Assembly (NCBI RefSeq): GCF_005405245.1
Contig: NZ_BJDR01000004.1
Location: forward strand, 34,231-98,230
Length of the DNA: 64,000 nucleotides
Reading direction: 5' to 3'
Source of the DNA: Enterococcus nangangensis
Lineage (GTDB): Bacteria; Bacillota; Bacilli; Lactobacillales; Enterococcaceae
A model generated the notes under the pieces. That model was not told where the DNA came from and made no database searches. It saw only the letters and a program-made list of their open reading frames with translations. The position numbers and the translations under genes are program-made. This document shows positions 62,184-64,000 of this stretch, one piece after another; positions within the stretch are counted from its first letter, which is position 1; the number at the start of each line of letters is the position of its first letter.

Positions 62184-62726
62184 ATGCAAACAAAAAATTA
62201 TTTTGCCATGACCAATTTTTTAGCTATCCTTTTTAAAGTTATCTTATTTATTTTGCTTTTCACCATTCCTCTTGCCTGGACTATCTTTTTCTTAAAAGGA
62301 GATAATTTACTTTCATTTGAACCGAATTTCTTTTTTTCTATCGGTTATACCCAAACGATTCTGCCTTTATCCACAACAGAAATCTTTTTAAAAAATATTT
62401 CCTTACTCTTGGCAAACAGCGTCGCCCTTCTTTCAGGGAGTCGGTGTCTCTATCTGGCATCAAGTTTATTTAAAACTTTATCGTTAGGTGAAATTCCTTT
62501 TACTTTGAATAATGTGCGCCAACTCACCAAAATTACGCAATTACTTTTTTTCATCGGCTTATTACCGCAATTGCTGTATTATCCACTGCTGATTTTAACT
62601 ATTCAAGAAACTTATCTGTTAGTTGGCTTGAATCTTTTTTTAATTATCAGTGGCGTTTTATTCGTGGTCAAAGAGATCTTTCGTTACGGTGTTCAGTTAC
62701 AAACTTTTTCTGAAGACGTCGTCTAA
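62184..62726 (+). CDS. DUF2975 membrane protein 2
   Basis: A 180-residue paralogue with the same four helices, loop G-E-I-P-F-T-L-N-N-V-R-Q-L and end V-K-E-I-F-R-Y-G-V-Q-L-Q-T-F-S-E-D-V-V. It starts 22 bases after the first copy behind AAAGGTAGACTTCCT. The copies have diverged well, so the duplication is old. Confidence 0.83.
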   Translation: MQTKNYFAMTNFLAILFKVILFILLFTIPLAWTIFFLKGDNLLSFEPNFFFSIGYTQTILPLSTTEIFLKNISLLLANSVALLSGSRCLYLASSLFKTLSLGEIPFTLNNVRQLTKITQLLFFIGLLPQLLYYPLLILTIQETYLLVGLNLFLIISGVLFVVKEIFRYGVQLQTFSEDVV

Positions 62727-62756
62727 AAGGCTGCGCGTATCTAAGGAGGGAAAATC

Positions 62757-63299
62757 ATGGAAACAAAAAAGTTTTTACGTCTCACTAGTGTGCTGGCTTT
62801 CTTTTTCAAAGTCACTGCTTTATTTGGCTTTGCGGCTAGTCTTCCTGCCCTCACTACTCTTTTCACTCAACAAAAAAATTGGCTATCTTATCAACCACAA
62901 TATTTCTCTTTTTTCACTTACTCAAAAGTCCACACACCCCTTAGCGGGCAAGAGGAACGTTTCAAAGAAATCATCACAATGTTTGTTGCAGTTTTCGCTG
63001 CCTTCATTTTTGGCCTAGCTTTTCTTAAAATCAGTCAGCTCTTTAAATGCTTAGCACAAGGCGAAACTCCTTTTGCCCTTAGCAAAGTAAAAATTTTAAA
63101 AAAAGTTGGTTGGCTCTTCGTACTTTTGGGGCTGACTCCGCAGCTACTTTATTATCCATTATTAGCCCTCATGACTCATGATATTTACGTAACTTTTGGC
63201 TTAAGTAGCGAACTAATTATCGGTCTGATTTTATTAGTAGTCGCTGAGGTCTTTCGTTACGGTTTACATTTGCAAGAGTTCTCGGAGGATGTTGTTTAG
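62757..63299 (+). CDS. DUF2975 membrane protein 3
   Basis: The third paralogue, also 180 residues, with loop G-E-T-P-F-A-L-S-K-V-K-I-L and end V-A-E-V-F-R-Y-G-L-H-L-Q-E-F-S-E-D-V-V. ATG follows AAGGAGGGAAAATC. It shares its last codons' style with copy 2. The HTH gene follows after 11 bases. Confidence 0.83.
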   Translation: METKKFLRLTSVLAFFFKVTALFGFAASLPALTTLFTQQKNWLSYQPQYFSFFTYSKVHTPLSGQEERFKEIITMFVAVFAAFIFGLAFLKISQLFKCLAQGETPFALSKVKILKKVGWLFVLLGLTPQLLYYPLLALMTHDIYVTFGLSSELIIGLILLVVAEVFRYGLHLQEFSEDVV

Positions 63300-63310
63300 G
63301 AGGTTGGCGC

Positions 63311-63520
63311 ATGCCTTTAATTATTCGTTTAGACCGCGTCATGGCTGATCGCAAAATTTCTTTAAAAGAGTTGGCCGATGAAGTCGGGATTACCAACGTG
63401 AATCTTTCCAAGTTAAAGACGGGCAAAGTCACGGCGATTCGCTTTTCAACTTTAGAAGCGCTTTGTCGGTTCTTAGACTGTCAGCCGGGAGATTTAATTG
63501 AATATGAAGAGGAAACTTAA
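63311..63520 (+). CDS. Small Cro/CI-type regulator (YozG-like)
   Basis: A 69-residue regulator composed of one helix-turn-helix, R-K-I-S-L-K-E-L-A-D-E-V-G-I-T-N-V-N-L-S-K-L-K-T-G-K, then L-C-R-F-L-D-C-Q-P-G-D-L-I-E-Y, as in YozG-like proteins that accompany DUF2975. It probably controls the four-gene operon it ends. Confidence 0.87.
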   Translation: MPLIIRLDRVMADRKISLKELADEVGITNVNLSKLKTGKVTAIRFSTLEALCRFLDCQPGDLIEYEEET

Positions 63521-63765
63521 GAAAAAATCAGAGGGCGATTAAGGCTTACTGACAAGGATAAAAGTTTTTTATTAATCGTAAATTTTTTCGCAAAAGCTAT
63601 TGTAAACGCTAACAAATTATTCTATACTGAAAATGTAAAGAAGAGAGAAAATAATAAAAGTCTTCGGCTAAAAAGCTTTTATTTCAGCTTCTCTCGTCAG
63701 ATAAATTTTTGCGTGCATCAAAAGTTTATCGTGATATTTCTTCCAAAAACACTCTTATGAAAAAA
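63521..63765 (+). promoter_or_regulatory. CRE-controlled promoter without a gene
   Basis: TGTAAACGCTAACA (63601-63614) matches the CcpA operator consensus (WGWAANCGNTNWCA) at every fixed position. TATACT (63623-63628) downstream may be a -10 box. The following leader can form a long hairpin (GAAGAGAG ... CTTCTCTC, 63641-63697). The gene it should drive is not present: the ISL3-family end begins at about 63766. Confidence 0.6.
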
Positions 63766-64000
63766 GGGCTCTTTGTCAAATCGGACTGATAGGTCTGAAA
63801 ATGGAACACTTAAAGTAGATATCAAGTCTGCTTTAGGTGTTTTTTATTTTATTTCAATTAAATGATTGAGTAGAAAAATTCGAGTACGCATATTTTTAAA
63901 ACTTTTGAACCCGTAAAGGGTTCTTTTCAAGTTTTTAATATGGGTGTGAAGGTTCTCTAATTTGGCATTATTATAAGGGAGCTGCATTGCAAGAGTGATT
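63766..64000 (-). mobile_element. ISL3-family element, one end only
   Basis: The sequence GGGCTCTTTGTCAAAT near 63766 is the typical ISL3 inverted repeat. The element extends beyond the window and contains the 3' end of its transposase gene. Confidence 0.75.
63844..64000 (-). CDS. ISL3-family transposase, C-terminal end (partial)
   Basis: The minus strand reads from the window edge L-P-Y-N-N-A-K-L-E-N-L-H-T-H-I-K-N-L-K-R and G-F-K-S-F-K-N-M-R-T-R-I to a stop at 63844. This is the conserved C-terminus of ISL3 transposases (normally L-x-Y-S-N-G-x-x-E...K-x-x-K-R). In this copy A-K-L replaces the more usual G-K-L. Confidence 0.75.
   Translation of the reverse strand, partial: ITLAMQLPYNNAKLENLHTHIKNLKRTLYGFKSFKNMRTRIFLLNHLIEIK

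Overview
The window looks like chromosomal DNA from an Enterococcus or close relative (family Enterococcaceae). Ribosomal proteins L13 and S9 read as enterococcal, and there are Gls24/Asp23, AmaP and GlsB stress proteins, low-GC codon use, strong Shine-Dalgarno sites and a Tn916-type conjugative element. No tRNA or rRNA gene was seen.

Layout. (1) 1-1946: chromosome with an acetyltransferase and an unknown gene. (2) 1947-22387: a mosaic island of about 20 kb bounded by two direct copies (45 of 51 bases identical) of the 3' end of rpsI. At its right end lies an integration module (unknown gene, Rep_trans relaxase/initiator, excisionase, tyrosine integrase) abutting rpsI. The rest is cargo and wreckage: an IS-truncated nucleotidyltransferase, AraC regulators, IS3, IS21, IS256, IS200 and IS1182 copies or remnants, a resolvase, and a stress cluster (Gls24, DUF2273, AmaP, CorA-like, SDR, GlsB). 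(3) 22337-33270: ordinary chromosome with rplM-rpsI, an acetyltransferase, a yueI-like gene, a five-gene operon (sugar/glycerol-phosphate-type ABC transporter plus a metallo-beta-lactamase-fold hydrolase), a 5'-nucleotidase-family phosphoesterase and an alpha/beta hydrolase. (4) 33341-60835: a type I-C-like CRISPR array cut in two by a 25.8-kb Tn916/Tn5397-type integrative conjugative element (ICE, 34516-60287). (5) 60836-64000: the presumed CRISPR leader, a VOC protein, three tandem DUF2975 proteins with a small HTH regulator, a CRE-type promoter without its gene, and the end of an ISL3-family element.

The main discovery is at the ICE boundaries. The element sits exactly inside one 33-bp CRISPR repeat, with the dinucleotide TG at both junctions, as a large serine recombinase would leave. 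The recombinase gene has no stop codon inside the element. Its last seven codons and its stop come from the CRISPR repeat. If the element is circularised in silico across the TG core, the recombinase frame continues in phase for 60 more codons into the opposite end of the ICE and stops just before a terminator. Integration would therefore replace the recombinase tail and direct its transcript, in the predicted sense direction, into the leader-less half of the CRISPR array.

The ICE keeps the Tn916 conjugation order (Orf23/22, FtsK Orf21, MobT Orf20, Orf19, ArdA, TcpE, VirB4-like, VirB6-like, CwlT-like, TcpC). Into this it carries an AT-rich three-gene cassette (TIR protein, unknown protein, AAA+ ATPase) that is a good candidate for an anti-phage or inter-element defence system, an unknown gene between ArdA and TcpE, a regulator/ABC-transporter module where Tn916 carries tetM, and a frame-disrupted thioester/LPXTG surface protein.
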